Assembly (NCBI GenBank): GCA_945869675.1
Contig: CAMBPS010000028.1
Span: forward strand, 1 to 38,422
From: Prosthecobacter debontii
GTDB taxonomy: Bacteria; Verrucomicrobiota; Verrucomicrobiia; Verrucomicrobiales; Verrucomicrobiaceae
Direction: 5' to 3'
Length of the DNA stretch: 38,422 nucleotides
Shown here: one piece after another, positions 28,918 through 37,064 of the stretch
How the letters are laid out: every line of letters begins with the position of its first letter
How positions within the stretch are numbered: position 1 is the first letter of the stretch
The notes under the pieces: model-generated
Seen by the model: only the letters and a program-made list of their open reading frames with translations
Database searches by the model: none
Told to the model about the DNA's origin: nothing
Translations under genes and position numbers: made by a program

Positions 28918-29252
28918 TCAAGATTCCTCCGCAGAAGCACCTCCTCAACCTTTGCACTCAAGGGCACTCGGATGAGTTGAATCAGCACATAGATAGCCAT
29001 GGCAATGTTTCCCAATAGAAGGATAGCGATGAGCCAAGCGATGCGAGCTAGCCATGATACTTCCTTATAAACAAGCCAGCAGTAAAAGGTGAGAAACCCC
29101 CAGTAAGCATCAAACAAGGTCGCGATGAACCAAGGGTGAGTCCATGTCTCGAACGGGAGCTTCCAGATTGGCACTTGTTTGCTAGCCCAGGTGGTCACGC
29201 AGAGCATGGATCCTAGGATGAGCAGGAAAAAGAAGCGCAGGAAAAGGATCAC
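28914..29252 (-). CDS. DUF1475 family membrane protein
   Basis: A small membrane protein of about 112 residues with three hydrophobic helices. It resembles DUF1475: FFLLILGSMLCVTTWAS, then a middle WFIATLFDAYWGFLTFYCWLVYKE and a last helix LGNIAMAIYVLIQLIRVP. The frame extends upstream to 29372 inside cfa, but those 40 residues are shadow coding. I set the start at GTG 29252, 11 bases after the cfa stop, because the family begins with the first helix. No Shine-Dalgarno sequence supports it, so the start is uncertain by several codons. Function unknown; lipid-operon context only. Confidence 0.7.
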   Translation of the reverse strand: MILFLRFFFLLILGSMLCVTTWASKQVPIWKLPFETWTHPWFIATLFDAYWGFLTFYCWLVYKEVSWLARIAWLIAILLLGNIAMAIYVLIQLIRVPLSAKVEEVLLRRNLE

Positions 29253-29263
29253 AGCGATGTCGG

Positions 29264-30532
29264 TTAATGGGCTGCCAGGGCCGTATTGTTTGGCCGTGTA
29301 TAGACAGCTTGGAAAACGCTGATATTGCGTGTGGCAAAAGCAGCTTGGCAGTATTGCAAATAGAAGTTCCATTTGCGGATGAAGCGATCGTCGAAGCCCT
29401 GAGACTTCACTTCATCAATCTTGGCATTGAAGCGGGTATGCCAATGGCCAAGGGTTTTGACGTAGCTAGCACCCAAGTCCTCCATGCCATGGAGGAACAT
29501 GTCGCCGGTTTTATTCATTGACTCATTGATGCGGCCCATGCTGAGCAGGAGCGAGCCGGGGAAGATGTGCTTTTGGATCCAGTCCACTCCGCGCTTCAGG
29601 TTGGCGTAGCGGCAGTCTGGCACAGTGATGACCTGAAAGGCTAGGAGGCCGTTGGGCTTCAGCACCTCGTGGCATTTGGCAAAGTAGGCATCGACGTAGG
29701 CTTCGCCGACGGCTTCAAGCATTTCGATGGAAGCGATTTTATCAAACTGACCCGTGACATGTCTATAGTCTTGGAGGCGAATTTCGATCAGGTGATCCAA
29801 GCCTTCACGCTTCACGCGTTCTGTGGCATAGTTGAGCTGCTCTTGAGAGATGGTCAGGCAAGTGACTCGGCAGCCGTGCTCGCGTGCAGCATGAGTGCAG
29901 AAGCCGCCCCAACCGCAGCCGATCTCCAGTACGTGATCGGTAGGCTTGAGTTCTAATTTTTGGCAAAGCGCCTCATATTTGGCCCATTGGGCTTCTTCCA
30001 AAGTCTTGGCTCCGCCGCTGAAGCGGCCTGAGGAATAGGTCATGGTTTTGTCGAGCCAGAGACCATAGAAGTCATTGCCCAAGTCATAGTGTTCAGAAAT
30101 GTTTCGGCGGCTGGTGGTGACGCTGTTTGGGCGCAGAAGATGCAGCACACGATTGTAAGCCTTTAGGAGATTGGTGCCGGCCAGTCGTGTGGAGGATGCT
30201 TGGCTGCCTTGATTGGCGGCGATGTTTTGAATGAACCAGGAAATGACGGCGGCGATGTTATCGGTCTCCCATTCACCATCGACGTAGGCTTCCCCAAAAC
30301 CGACATTTCCAAAGAGGGCGCATTGACGGAAGAATCCCCAATCGTTCACTCTTACTTCGGCAGTAACAGGGCTGCTAGCATCACCAAGATGTTGAACGCT
30401 GCCATCGGGTAGGGTCATCTGCAGGTGTCCTACTTTGAATCGTTTCAACGTTCCCATGACGAGTCGTTCATAAAAGCCAACTTTGCGGTTGGAGTCATGG
30501 GTTTGTTTTTGGCTGAGTGTGGCTGAGTTCAT
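29264..30532 (-). CDS. cfa: Cyclopropane-fatty-acyl-phospholipid synthase family methyltransferase
   Basis: SAM-dependent enzyme that adds a methylene or methyl group to double bonds of phospholipid acyl chains at the membrane surface. The 422-residue protein has an N-terminal lipid-binding domain (about 30-110). It then carries EHYDLGNDFYGLWLD (147-161) and the SAM-binding VLEIGCGWGG (201-210), followed by the carbonate-site region with TYSSGRF. It belongs to the subgroup usually found with DUF1365 and FAD-oxidoreductase genes rather than to E. coli Cfa itself. Members of this wider family also make 10-methyl or 11-methyl branched chains and furan fatty acid precursors, so the product may not be a cyclopropane. 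It overlaps DUF1365 by four bases. Confidence 0.92.
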   Translation of the reverse strand: MNSATLSQKQTHDSNRKVGFYERLVMGTLKRFKVGHLQMTLPDGSVQHLGDASSPVTAEVRVNDWGFFRQCALFGNVGFGEAYVDGEWETDNIAAVISWFIQNIAANQGSQASSTRLAGTNLLKAYNRVLHLLRPNSVTTSRRNISEHYDLGNDFYGLWLDKTMTYSSGRFSGGAKTLEEAQWAKYEALCQKLELKPTDHVLEIGCGWGGFCTHAAREHGCRVTCLTISQEQLNYATERVKREGLDHLIEIRLQDYRHVTGQFDKIASIEMLEAVGEAYVDAYFAKCHEVLKPNGLLAFQVITVPDCRYANLKRGVDWIQKHIFPGSLLLSMGRINESMNKTGDMFLHGMEDLGASYVKTLGHWHTRFNAKIDEVKSQGFDDRFIRKWNFYLQYCQAAFATRNISVFQAVYTRPNNTALAAH

Positions 30533-31335
30533 GGTTCTTTGGGAGAGATGGATCGGTGCGGACGATAGACTCCGCGTTGAAGATCAACGCGTGCCCCCTT
30601 CCGGTAAACGTGCAGACCTTTCGTCCAGAGGCGGAAAGCTTGCCAATGAATAAGAAAAATGACGCGTAGGGTGAGAAGTGGGTATTTGAGCGCACAGACA
30701 AGCAGGGCCTTGTCTGAGAGTTGACGGCGCTTTCCTGTGAGGCTGGTAAGGATAGCGCGTTGGCCATCCTCGAGGTCATCGACATGGATTTCAAGATGAT
30801 CCGTGGGAAGCCGCAGCTTGAAATCGAATGTTAACTCGAGATCGAGGAACGGAGAGACATAAAAATGCTTGGGTGTTACGAGTCTGAATCGATCGTGGTC
30901 GAATGCCGTCAGCACATAGGGTTTCTGCTCGTGAAAGGTGTTGGTCACTTCTGCAACGGCACAGAGCGGTTTTTCATCTGCATCAAAGCAGTAATAGAAG
31001 CAGACTGGATTGAAGATATAACCAAGAACTCTTGGGAAAGTCAGCAATCGCACCTTTGAAATGCCACTGATGTCTACGCCCGCTTCCCGAATGATCTGGA
31101 GAATGTTTTCTTTTGAGTTCTGACTATCTTTGACGATGTGATCGACATCAAAAAAGGAGAACAAGGAGCGTTGATTGCGCTTAAAGAGCCGCAGTTGATT
31201 CGAGAGTGAGTTGAGCTCATCTAGATCCAACCAAAGATAAAAGACATGGTAGTTAAACCGATGTTCCTTTGGCGTCAGCCGATGGTGCATGACACGGCAC
31301 TCATAGATCGCGGAGCTGGGGGCGGATTTTACCAT
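30529..31335 (-). CDS. DUF1365 family protein
   Basis: A 268-residue protein of the DUF1365 family. It starts with YECRVMHHRLTPKEHRF and has FPRVLGYIFNPVCFYYCFD (about 95-113) and KHFYVSPFLDLELTF, with a C-terminal amphipathic helix pair. The family is almost always next to a Cfa-type methyltransferase and an FAD oxidoreductase, as here. No reaction has been firmly assigned as far as I know; the fold could bind an acyl chain or assist the methyltransferase. It overlaps the upstream FAD gene by seven bases and cfa by four, implying coupled synthesis. Confidence 0.9.
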   Translation of the reverse strand: MVKSAPSSAIYECRVMHHRLTPKEHRFNYHVFYLWLDLDELNSLSNQLRLFKRNQRSLFSFFDVDHIVKDSQNSKENILQIIREAGVDISGISKVRLLTFPRVLGYIFNPVCFYYCFDADEKPLCAVAEVTNTFHEQKPYVLTAFDHDRFRLVTPKHFYVSPFLDLELTFDFKLRLPTDHLEIHVDDLEDGQRAILTSLTGKRRQLSDKALLVCALKYPLLTLRVIFLIHWQAFRLWTKGLHVYRKGARVDLQRGVYRPHRSISPKEP

Positions 31336-32612
31336 GGCTCTTTTCCCAAAAGGTCGCGGCAGACATTCACAGCCGACATGAAGCCATCTTCATGAAAGCC
31401 GTAGCGAGTCCAGGCACCGCAGAAATAGGTCGTTTGGTCAGATGAGATTTGATTGAGTTCAGGCACTCTTTTTTGGGCAGCTACAGCATGAACATCGAAG
31501 AGCGGATGCTCATAGTTGATGCGCTTCAGGACCTTGGATGGGTCGATGGCCTCTGCTCCATTGATGCTGACAAAGTAATTCGTCTTTTCAGAGACGCCTT
31601 GCAGTAGGTTCATCCAGTAATGCGTGCTAGGCTGGATGCTACCCTCTTGATTGAATTCGACGTGATAGTTCCAGGACGCCCAACACTTTTTCGTCTTCGG
31701 CATGAAGCGGTCATCGGTGTGCAGCGTCGCGATATTTGGCTGGTATTTGAACGCAGGCAAGATCTGCAGTTCCAGCGATGTGGGGTCGGCCAGCATCTTC
31801 AGAGTGGTCGGCGTATGAGTGGCTAGGATGACCTTGTCGTAGATCTCCACTTCATGATTCTTGGCATACACGAGAGCTTTGCCATCGCGTCTTTCGATCC
31901 GCTCAACAGGCGTGTTTAGGCGGATGCGATCACGGAAAGGCGGAACTAATTTACGCACATATTGACGGCTGCCATCCACGACCGTCCACCAGGGATGCCG
32001 CGCATTCATGCCAAGAAAGCCGTGATTGTACCAAAAATGCATCAGTGTCTGTGCTGGGAACTCCAACATCAGTTCAGGCGGCGTGGACCAGACGGCGCTT
32101 CCCATGGGAATGATATAGAGATCTAGGAAGTCTTGTCCATAACCGCGTGCTGCCGCATATTGCCTAAGTGTCATGCCTTCGACCTGCGGATCATTCATGG
32201 CTTTGAGGGTCTCCTCATTGAAGCGCTTAATCTTCAAAAGAAACATCCAGAAACGTGGGCTGACTAGATTGCGGCGTTGACCGAAAATGGTGTCCAAGTT
32301 TTTGCCGTTGTATTCGTAGCCAGTAGGTAGATGGCGCAGACTGAAAGACATATCCGTCCGCTTGGTCTCCACGCCCAACTCATGGAAAAGCCGGCAGAGC
32401 AGGGGGTAGGTCTGGTGATTGAAGACCATGAAGCCCGTATCAATGGGGAGTTCCTGCCCGTTTTCGGTCACCGTGACGGTGTTGGTATGCCCGCCGATGT
32501 AGTCTGCCGCCTCATATAGGGTGATGTCATGGCGCTGATTGAGGAAATGAGCACAGCCTAAACCAGAGATTCCGGTTCCGATGATGGCAATACGCTGACG
32601 TGAATTGGGCAT
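31329..32612 (-). CDS. FAD-dependent amine-oxidase-like oxidoreductase
   Basis: A flavoprotein of the NAD(P)/FAD-dependent oxidoreductase (amine oxidase/desaturase-like) superfamily, 427 residues from the chosen start. The dinucleotide motif GTGISG is at 12-17 and the conserved acidic residue follows in YEAADYIGGHTNT. A DTGFMVFN motif and a C-terminal FAD motif (YFCGAWTRYGFHEDGF) complete it. In related loci such enzymes are thought to oxidise or reduce fatty acyl chains, for example in furan or methyl-branched fatty acid pathways. That role is inferred by context. I prefer ATG 32612, which puts the Rossmann fold directly at the N-terminus. ATG 32663 is an alternative, and TTG or longer starts would overlap the preceding gene. 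Confidence 0.88.
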   Translation of the reverse strand: MPNSRQRIAIIGTGISGLGCAHFLNQRHDITLYEAADYIGGHTNTVTVTENGQELPIDTGFMVFNHQTYPLLCRLFHELGVETKRTDMSFSLRHLPTGYEYNGKNLDTIFGQRRNLVSPRFWMFLLKIKRFNEETLKAMNDPQVEGMTLRQYAAARGYGQDFLDLYIIPMGSAVWSTPPELMLEFPAQTLMHFWYNHGFLGMNARHPWWTVVDGSRQYVRKLVPPFRDRIRLNTPVERIERRDGKALVYAKNHEVEIYDKVILATHTPTTLKMLADPTSLELQILPAFKYQPNIATLHTDDRFMPKTKKCWASWNYHVEFNQEGSIQPSTHYWMNLLQGVSEKTNYFVSINGAEAIDPSKVLKRINYEHPLFDVHAVAAQKRVPELNQISSDQTTYFCGAWTRYGFHEDGFMSAVNVCRDLLGKEPW

Positions 32613-32685
32613 GGTAGAAAGTGCGGCAAGATGGGTTCGCCTCTGGTGGCCTGATGGATTCATCTCTTGTGGCTGAATCAGTCTT

Positions 32686-33213
32686 TTAAGGCGCTTTGAC
32701 GCGCTGATGAATGATGGTGCCACTCAGGGTTGTTTGCCCCTGATCGCCGGTAAAGGTGACCTCGGAGTGCAGGGTATTTTTATCCTCTGCCTTAAAGGAA
32801 TCCTGGACGCTGATGCTGCTGGAGCCATTGCCTGTGATGGATTTCAGATCCATGACTTGGGCAACCTCGGAGACGCTGCCTTCAAATCGGATGGTCTGGC
32901 CATCTCCGCCTGTGAGCACGGCCTCGAAGCTATCGGTGGCCACGTTATGGGTGATGGCCCAGGAGAATGTTTGGGTATCTCCATTCATGGTGCGTGAACC
33001 TTCGATACTGAAGCTTTCTGCCGTATCCACTTTCCCAGTCCATGTTTCCGTGATGGTTACGAGGTGATTGTTTTCGCCAGTCAATTTTCCTTCTGCCTGC
33101 CAGTGGCCGACCAGTTGTTTGAAAAAAGCATTCTCAGAAAGTTCTAGCGCGCAGACAGACCTACTTGAAGCAAATGCCCAAGCAAGGCTGCAAAGGATCA
33201 GTGTTTTCATCAT
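32686..33213 (-). CDS. Secreted beta-rich protein, first gene of the lipid operon
   Basis: A 175-residue protein with a signal peptide (about 1-22, cleavage near VCA-LE). The mature part starts with FFKQLVGHWQAEGKL and continues as alternating strands (ITETWTG, SIEGSRTMNGDTQTFSWAI, TIRFEGSV). This is the rhythm of a calycin/lipocalin-like beta barrel. Lipocalin-like or DUF3833-like proteins occur beside Cfa operons in Proteobacteria, but I see no diagnostic motif that settles the family. It may carry or sense a lipid in the periplasm (inferred). The start codon is directly preceded by a seven-base inverted repeat. The next gene starts 73 bases after its stop. Confidence 0.7.
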   Translation of the reverse strand: MMKTLILCSLAWAFASSRSVCALELSENAFFKQLVGHWQAEGKLTGENNHLVTITETWTGKVDTAESFSIEGSRTMNGDTQTFSWAITHNVATDSFEAVLTGGDGQTIRFEGSVSEVAQVMDLKSITGNGSSSISVQDSFKAEDKNTLHSEVTFTGDQGQTTLSGTIIHQRVKAP

Positions 33214-33237
33214 GACTCTAGCTTATCAGGTAGAGTC
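33214..33237. promoter_or_regulatory. Inverted repeat GACTCTA-N10-TAGAGTC at the start of the lipid operon
   Basis: Perfect seven-base arms (33214-33220 and 33231-33237) with a ten-base spacer directly abut the ATG of the secreted beta-rich protein. No U-run follows on the minus strand, so it is not a good terminator for the upstream PEP-CTERM gene. It is more likely an operator or a translation-controlling hairpin of the seven-gene operon. Confidence 0.5.
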
Positions 33238-33257
33238 GCTAGGAAACAAGGATCAAA

Positions 33258-33923
33258 TTACCTTTCACGCCTCCGCCGAATGATCGTCGCAAGGGTGCTC
33301 ATGGCTAAAAGGAGCATTCGTGATGGTTCTGGCACTGCAAATCCAGGACTACCGACATCCACGCCAGGTCCAAGGCCGCTTGTCTGCCCGTTGGAAACAG
33401 CTGGGTAAGCTTCATTTTCACCAGCAACGCTAAGGCCAAGGCTATTTCCGAGTTTATCCCATTCAAAAGTTCTTCCTTGTGTCGCAGAGCCAAAAGTAAC
33501 GGAAGTGACTTGAGTGTTCGTGTTATCATAAATGTAAAGTCGATCTCCCGAAGCAAGGAAATTGGGGACGCCATTGCCAAGATTCACGACGATGACTCCT
33601 GCTAGGCCCCAGTTTGAAATCCATGTGCTTTCGGCGCCAAGGGTCTCATTGGTAAAGATAAGGCTAGTGCCTGCAGCAATGCTGGTCGCGCTGCCAAAAG
33701 TCGCTGTTCCTGCCGTGTTCGATGAGCGGTCCCAACTCCAACCAATGAGACTCACCAAGGTCGGGCCTGTATTGGTCAATTCGAACCAATCGGCGTTGTT
33801 AGAGCCGCCGCCATGAGATGACGAACTCATCAGTTCAGTGATCACAATGGCTGCTTGAGTTGATGTGTTTCCATAAAGAAAGAACCATGACAAGATAAGT
33901 AAAAGAGCTGGCTTTGATTTCAT
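33258..33923 (-). CDS. PEP-CTERM protein with lamin-tail domain
   Basis: A 221-residue exported protein. It has a signal peptide (about 1-24, cleavage near TQA-AI) and then a lamin-tail (LTD) domain: [24 protein letters not shown], and [11 protein letters not shown], ending near TSVTFG. This immunoglobulin-like fold occurs in many bacterial surface proteins. The C-terminus is a PEP-CTERM sorting signal: VPEPS, a hydrophobic helix and RRRRER. Such proteins are processed by an exosortase and go to the cell surface or matrix. No exosortase gene is in this window. It lies on the same strand as the lipid operon, 44 bases upstream, but an inverted repeat lies between them. The upstream region is extremely AT-rich. 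Confidence 0.88.
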   Translation of the reverse strand: MKSKPALLLILSWFFLYGNTSTQAAIVITELMSSSSHGGGSNNADWFELTNTGPTLVSLIGWSWDRSSNTAGTATFGSATSIAAGTSLIFTNETLGAESTWISNWGLAGVIVVNLGNGVPNFLASGDRLYIYDNTNTQVTSVTFGSATQGRTFEWDKLGNSLGLSVAGENEAYPAVSNGQTSGLGPGVDVGSPGFAVPEPSRMLLLAMSTLATIIRRRRER

Positions 33924-34050
33924 AATTTAAACTTAAATTCGATATTTTGAACTAGATAAATTTAAATGAATTTCGCAAATTATTCAATTTAAAATTAAGT
34001 AAAATCGTTATTTTTTATTTAATTAAGCTAATAATTTAAGTATTTAATTG
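33924..34050. promoter_or_regulatory. Extremely AT-rich intergenic region with repeated ATTTAA/TTAAAT motifs
   Basis: About 127 bases made mostly of A and T (roughly 85 percent by eye), with ATTTAA or its complement TTAAAT recurring about ten times. Its composition is far below that of the rest of the window. It lies between the divergent PEP-CTERM gene and hemW, and the remaining 108 bases to hemW are of normal composition. It probably holds a promoter and perhaps binding sites for a nucleoid protein. No gene is visible in it. Confidence 0.5.
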
Positions 34051-34158
34051 ATTGCGCGATTCGATTTTGGGGTGGCTCCGGCACCCATGCAAAGCGGAAC
34101 CTAAAGTAGAGAATGAGTGGATTCGGTATTCGACATTTGTCCTTCATCCGTCACCCTC

Positions 34159-35280
34159 ATGTCAGTGCATCACCTTTATCTTCACATACCCTTTTGTCAT
34201 CGAGTCTGCCCGTATTGTAGCTTTTACAAGCACACGCCTGGAGCAACGCCGATGGGTGAATTTGTCGAGGCTGTGCTGAGTGAGGCCCGCAGACAGCGTC
34301 AGCGCTATGCATTGAATCTTGAAACGGTCTATGTCGGCGGGGGCACCCCGACCGCACTCAGCGAGACGCACTTGGAAAAGCTGCTGACTGGACTGCGGGA
34401 GACGCTGGATCTCAGCCAGGTGAAGGAATTTACTTGCGAGGTAAATCCGCGGACTGTGACAGACTCCAAGGCTGCCATGATGCGGGCGCAGGGGATTGAC
34501 CGCATTAGTTTGGGAATTCAATCTTGGGATCAGGCCACACTGAAGACTCTAGGGCGTGATCACGCGCCAGCGGATGCTGAGGAGACTTATCAGTTGCTGC
34601 GAGGCGCAGGTTTTCGCAGTGTGAATGTGGATCTGATGTTTTCGATTCCAGGGCAGAGTCTCGAAACGTGGCTTAGCACCGTTCGTCACACGATCTCTCT
34701 GGGGCCAGATCATATCTCGGCTTACAATCTGAATTATGAAGAAGATACCGAGTTTTTTGAGCGGCTTCATCGCGGTCAATACCGTGAGGATCAGAGTCAG
34801 GATGCGGAGTTCTTTGATGGGGCACTCCAGATCTTAGAAGGTGCTGGATACCAGCATTATGAGATCAGTAATTACGCGAGGCCTGGGCACCGCTCGGTTC
34901 ACAATGAAAGTTACTGGCTGGGAGAAGATTATCTGGGGTTGGGACCCAGTGCCTTTTCGACTTGGAAGAATCATCGCTGGCAGAATGTGCCTGATACGAC
35001 GCGTTATTTGAAGATCATGGCTGCCAATGAAGAGCCCGCGCTGCCCGGGGAGCATCTGACAATGGATCAGCGGCGCACCGAGCGCTTTGGCCTGGAGTTG
35101 CGCACCGAGCGCGGCCTGCCCTTAGCTCTGGTTCGTGAGCCCGAACAGCGAATGGTGCAGATCCTGCAAACAGAAGGGCTGCTGGAAGTTAAAGAGGACC
35201 ATATCCGACTCACTCGAGTCGGCAAACCTCTGGTCGATTCAGTTGCCGTCGCTCTTCTGGGTGAGGATCTGAAGGCCTAG
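34159..35280 (+). CDS. hemW: Radical SAM HemW-like haem chaperone (coproporphyrinogen III oxidase-like)
   Basis: Radical SAM protein of the HemW family: 373 residues, with the [4Fe-4S] motif CHRVCPYC (C13, C17, C20), HIPFC start and GGGTPT. The family C-terminal domain contains YEISNYARPG and a YLGLGPSAFS segment. HemW is now seen as a haem-insertion chaperone, and the true anaerobic oxidase HemN differs in an N-terminal extension. This protein begins at the HIPFC region and has no HemN-type extension, so HemW fits better. The frame is open from GTG 34117, but ATG 34159 puts the motif at the family position. Its TAG stop shares the palindrome CTAG (35277-35280) with the purK stop on the other strand. 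Confidence 0.9.
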   Translation: MSVHHLYLHIPFCHRVCPYCSFYKHTPGATPMGEFVEAVLSEARRQRQRYALNLETVYVGGGTPTALSETHLEKLLTGLRETLDLSQVKEFTCEVNPRTVTDSKAAMMRAQGIDRISLGIQSWDQATLKTLGRDHAPADAEETYQLLRGAGFRSVNVDLMFSIPGQSLETWLSTVRHTISLGPDHISAYNLNYEEDTEFFERLHRGQYREDQSQDAEFFDGALQILEGAGYQHYEISNYARPGHRSVHNESYWLGEDYLGLGPSAFSTWKNHRWQNVPDTTRYLKIMAANEEPALPGEHLTMDQRRTERFGLELRTERGLPLALVREPEQRMVQILQTEGLLEVKEDHIRLTRVGKPLVDSVAVALLGEDLKA

Positions 35281-36428
35281 ATCATGCCTAGCGCACGCTT
35301 GATTTGCTGGGCTGATTCGAGGGCTTCTTCGATGCTGTCCCCGAGAACATTGATGTGCCCCATTTTGCGTTTAGCGCGGGCTTCAGCTTTGTCGTAGAGA
35401 TGCAGCTTAGCGCGGGGATGATTCAGCACAGGGGACCAGTCGGGATGCACTTGGGGTTCAGGCCAGACGTCGCCAAGCAAGTTGATCATGACTGCTGGCG
35501 TATGCTGGCTGGGATCGCCCAGGGTAAGTCCGCAGATGGCACGGAGTTGCTGTTGGAACTGGTTAGACAGGCAGGCGTCAATGCTATAGTGGCCACTGTT
35601 ATGCGGCCTCGGAGCGATCTCGTTGACGAGAACTTTTCCGTCGGCTGTCACAAACATTTCCACCGCCATCGTGCCGACATAATCCAGACCTGTAGCCACC
35701 GCTTCCCAAAGATCTAGAGCCTGATCTTGGATGGCTGAATTGACCCGCGCTGGAGAGATGCTGAGGTCGAGGATGTGATGAGCGTGTTCGTTTTCGATGA
35801 CACCGTGTACAGCCATGCGGCCATCGACACTGCGGGCCCCGACCACAGAAATTTCACAGACAAAGGGCACCCATTGCTCGACGACCGCATGATGCCCTTC
35901 AAAGGCCTGCCAAGCTGTGGCGAGATCGGTATCGGCAGTGACTTTGCATTGGCCTTTGCCATCGTAACCAAACGCAGCGGTTTTGATCACGCAGGGGCGG
36001 CCAAGTTCGCTTATGGCTTTATCTAATTGGGCTAGGTTTTCAATGATGCGGAATTCTGCACAGGCAATGCCTTTCTCACGGAGAAAGAGTTTTTCACGCT
36101 CACGGTGCTGTGTGGTATGGATGGCCTTTCGGCTAGGCCGTAAGGGCTTTTCGGCCTCGACGGCTTGTAAACAAACGTCAGGAATGTTTTCAAACTCGGC
36201 CGTGACGACATCCACCTTGGACAAGAATCTGGCTAACGCTGACTTGTCATCATACGACGCATTGAACTCGAACGTGGCCATCTGGCCTGCAGGACAGCCG
36301 GGGCGTTCATCGGTGAAAATGGCGACTTGGTAGCCTGCGCGGCGAGCTTCAAGAGCCAGCATGCGACCCAGCTGACCACCGCCTAAAATGCCGATGGTGG
36401 ATGGAGGAAGGAAAGGGGATGGGGACAT
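35277..36428 (-). CDS. purK: 5-(carboxyamino)imidazole ribonucleotide synthase
   Basis: ATP-grasp enzyme of purine synthesis that carboxylates AIR to N5-CAIR using bicarbonate and ATP. The 383-residue protein starts with GILGGGQLGRMLALEA, then shows the PurK motifs TAEFENIPD, KTAAFGYDGKGQ, the VEQWVPFVCEISVVGAR strand, and the metal-binding VNEIAPRPHNSGH. It is paired with purE, which converts N5-CAIR to CAIR, 48 bases upstream. I chose ATG 36428; a TTG at 36449 would extend it by seven residues. Its stop overlaps that of hemW. Confidence 0.96.
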   Translation of the reverse strand: MSPSPFLPPSTIGILGGGQLGRMLALEARRAGYQVAIFTDERPGCPAGQMATFEFNASYDDKSALARFLSKVDVVTAEFENIPDVCLQAVEAEKPLRPSRKAIHTTQHREREKLFLREKGIACAEFRIIENLAQLDKAISELGRPCVIKTAAFGYDGKGQCKVTADTDLATAWQAFEGHHAVVEQWVPFVCEISVVGARSVDGRMAVHGVIENEHAHHILDLSISPARVNSAIQDQALDLWEAVATGLDYVGTMAVEMFVTADGKVLVNEIAPRPHNSGHYSIDACLSNQFQQQLRAICGLTLGDPSQHTPAVMINLLGDVWPEPQVHPDWSPVLNHPRAKLHLYDKAEARAKRKMGHINVLGDSIEEALESAQQIKRALGMI

Positions 36429-36476
36429 AAAGGAAGGCTTAAAGCTCAATCTTCAGTTGGGTGGAGAGCTGGCTCA

Positions 36477-36977
36477 TTAAACCGTCTTTTCTAGCTCCTT
36501 TTGGGACTCCATCACCTTCGCTGTTTGGCGCTGGCGGAAGGCTTTCAGTTGGGCTGCTAGCTCAGGATTTTCATTGGCCAGCATGGCGATGGCGAAGAGA
36601 CCCGCATTGGTTGCGCCGGCATTGCCGATGGCAAAGGTAGCTACCGGGATGCCTCCGGGCATTTGGACAATGGAGTAGAGGCTGTCCATGCCACTGAGAG
36701 CACGACTTTGCACTGGCACGCCAAGCACAGGCAGCGTGGTCATGCTCGCTGCCATGCCGGGCAGATGGGCGGCACCGCCGGCACCGGCGATGATGCATTG
36801 TAACCCGCGTGACTCAGCACTGGTGGCATAATCATAGAGAAGTTGGGGGGTGCGGTGCGCGCTAACGACCTGCTTTTCATAAGGCACGCCAAAGTCTTCC
36901 AGGACTTTGGCTGCGTTTTGCATGGTGGGCCAGTCGGAGCTAGAGCCCATGATGATACCGACGAGAGGGGAACTCAT
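36477..36977 (-). CDS. purE: N5-carboxyaminoimidazole ribonucleotide mutase
   Basis: Class I PurE, which rearranges N5-CAIR to CAIR in purine synthesis. The 166-residue protein shows [26 protein letters not shown], and [25 protein letters not shown], the full set of active-site loops of the octameric enzyme. ATG 36977 fits the family start; the frame extends upstream without a family match. It leads the purEK unit and is divergent from pyrF across 87 bases, so purine and pyrimidine genes share one regulatory region. Confidence 0.96.
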   Translation of the reverse strand: MSSPLVGIIMGSSSDWPTMQNAAKVLEDFGVPYEKQVVSAHRTPQLLYDYATSAESRGLQCIIAGAGGAAHLPGMAASMTTLPVLGVPVQSRALSGMDSLYSIVQMPGGIPVATFAIGNAGATNAGLFAIAMLANENPELAAQLKAFRQRQTAKVMESQKELEKTV

Positions 36978-37064
36978 ATCCAAGCAAGTAACGCGGAGAC
37001 TTCCTGAGTGCAACCTGCGCTTACGGTTTGCATCTCAACCGCTGCCTTGCCATCTTGCGAGCGC

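Noticed and set aside
29253..29372. A 40-residue N-terminal extension of the DUF1475 gene inside cfa
   Set aside because: Overlaps the conserved C-terminal coding of cfa in another frame and is not part of the family.
34072..34092. A sigma-54-like promoter near GGCACCCATGC
   Set aside because: The GG-to-GC spacing is seven bases instead of ten.
37025..37045. A PurR-like box (CGGTTTGC region) between purE and pyrF
   Set aside because: Only one half resembles the E. coli consensus and PurR is not expected in this phylum.
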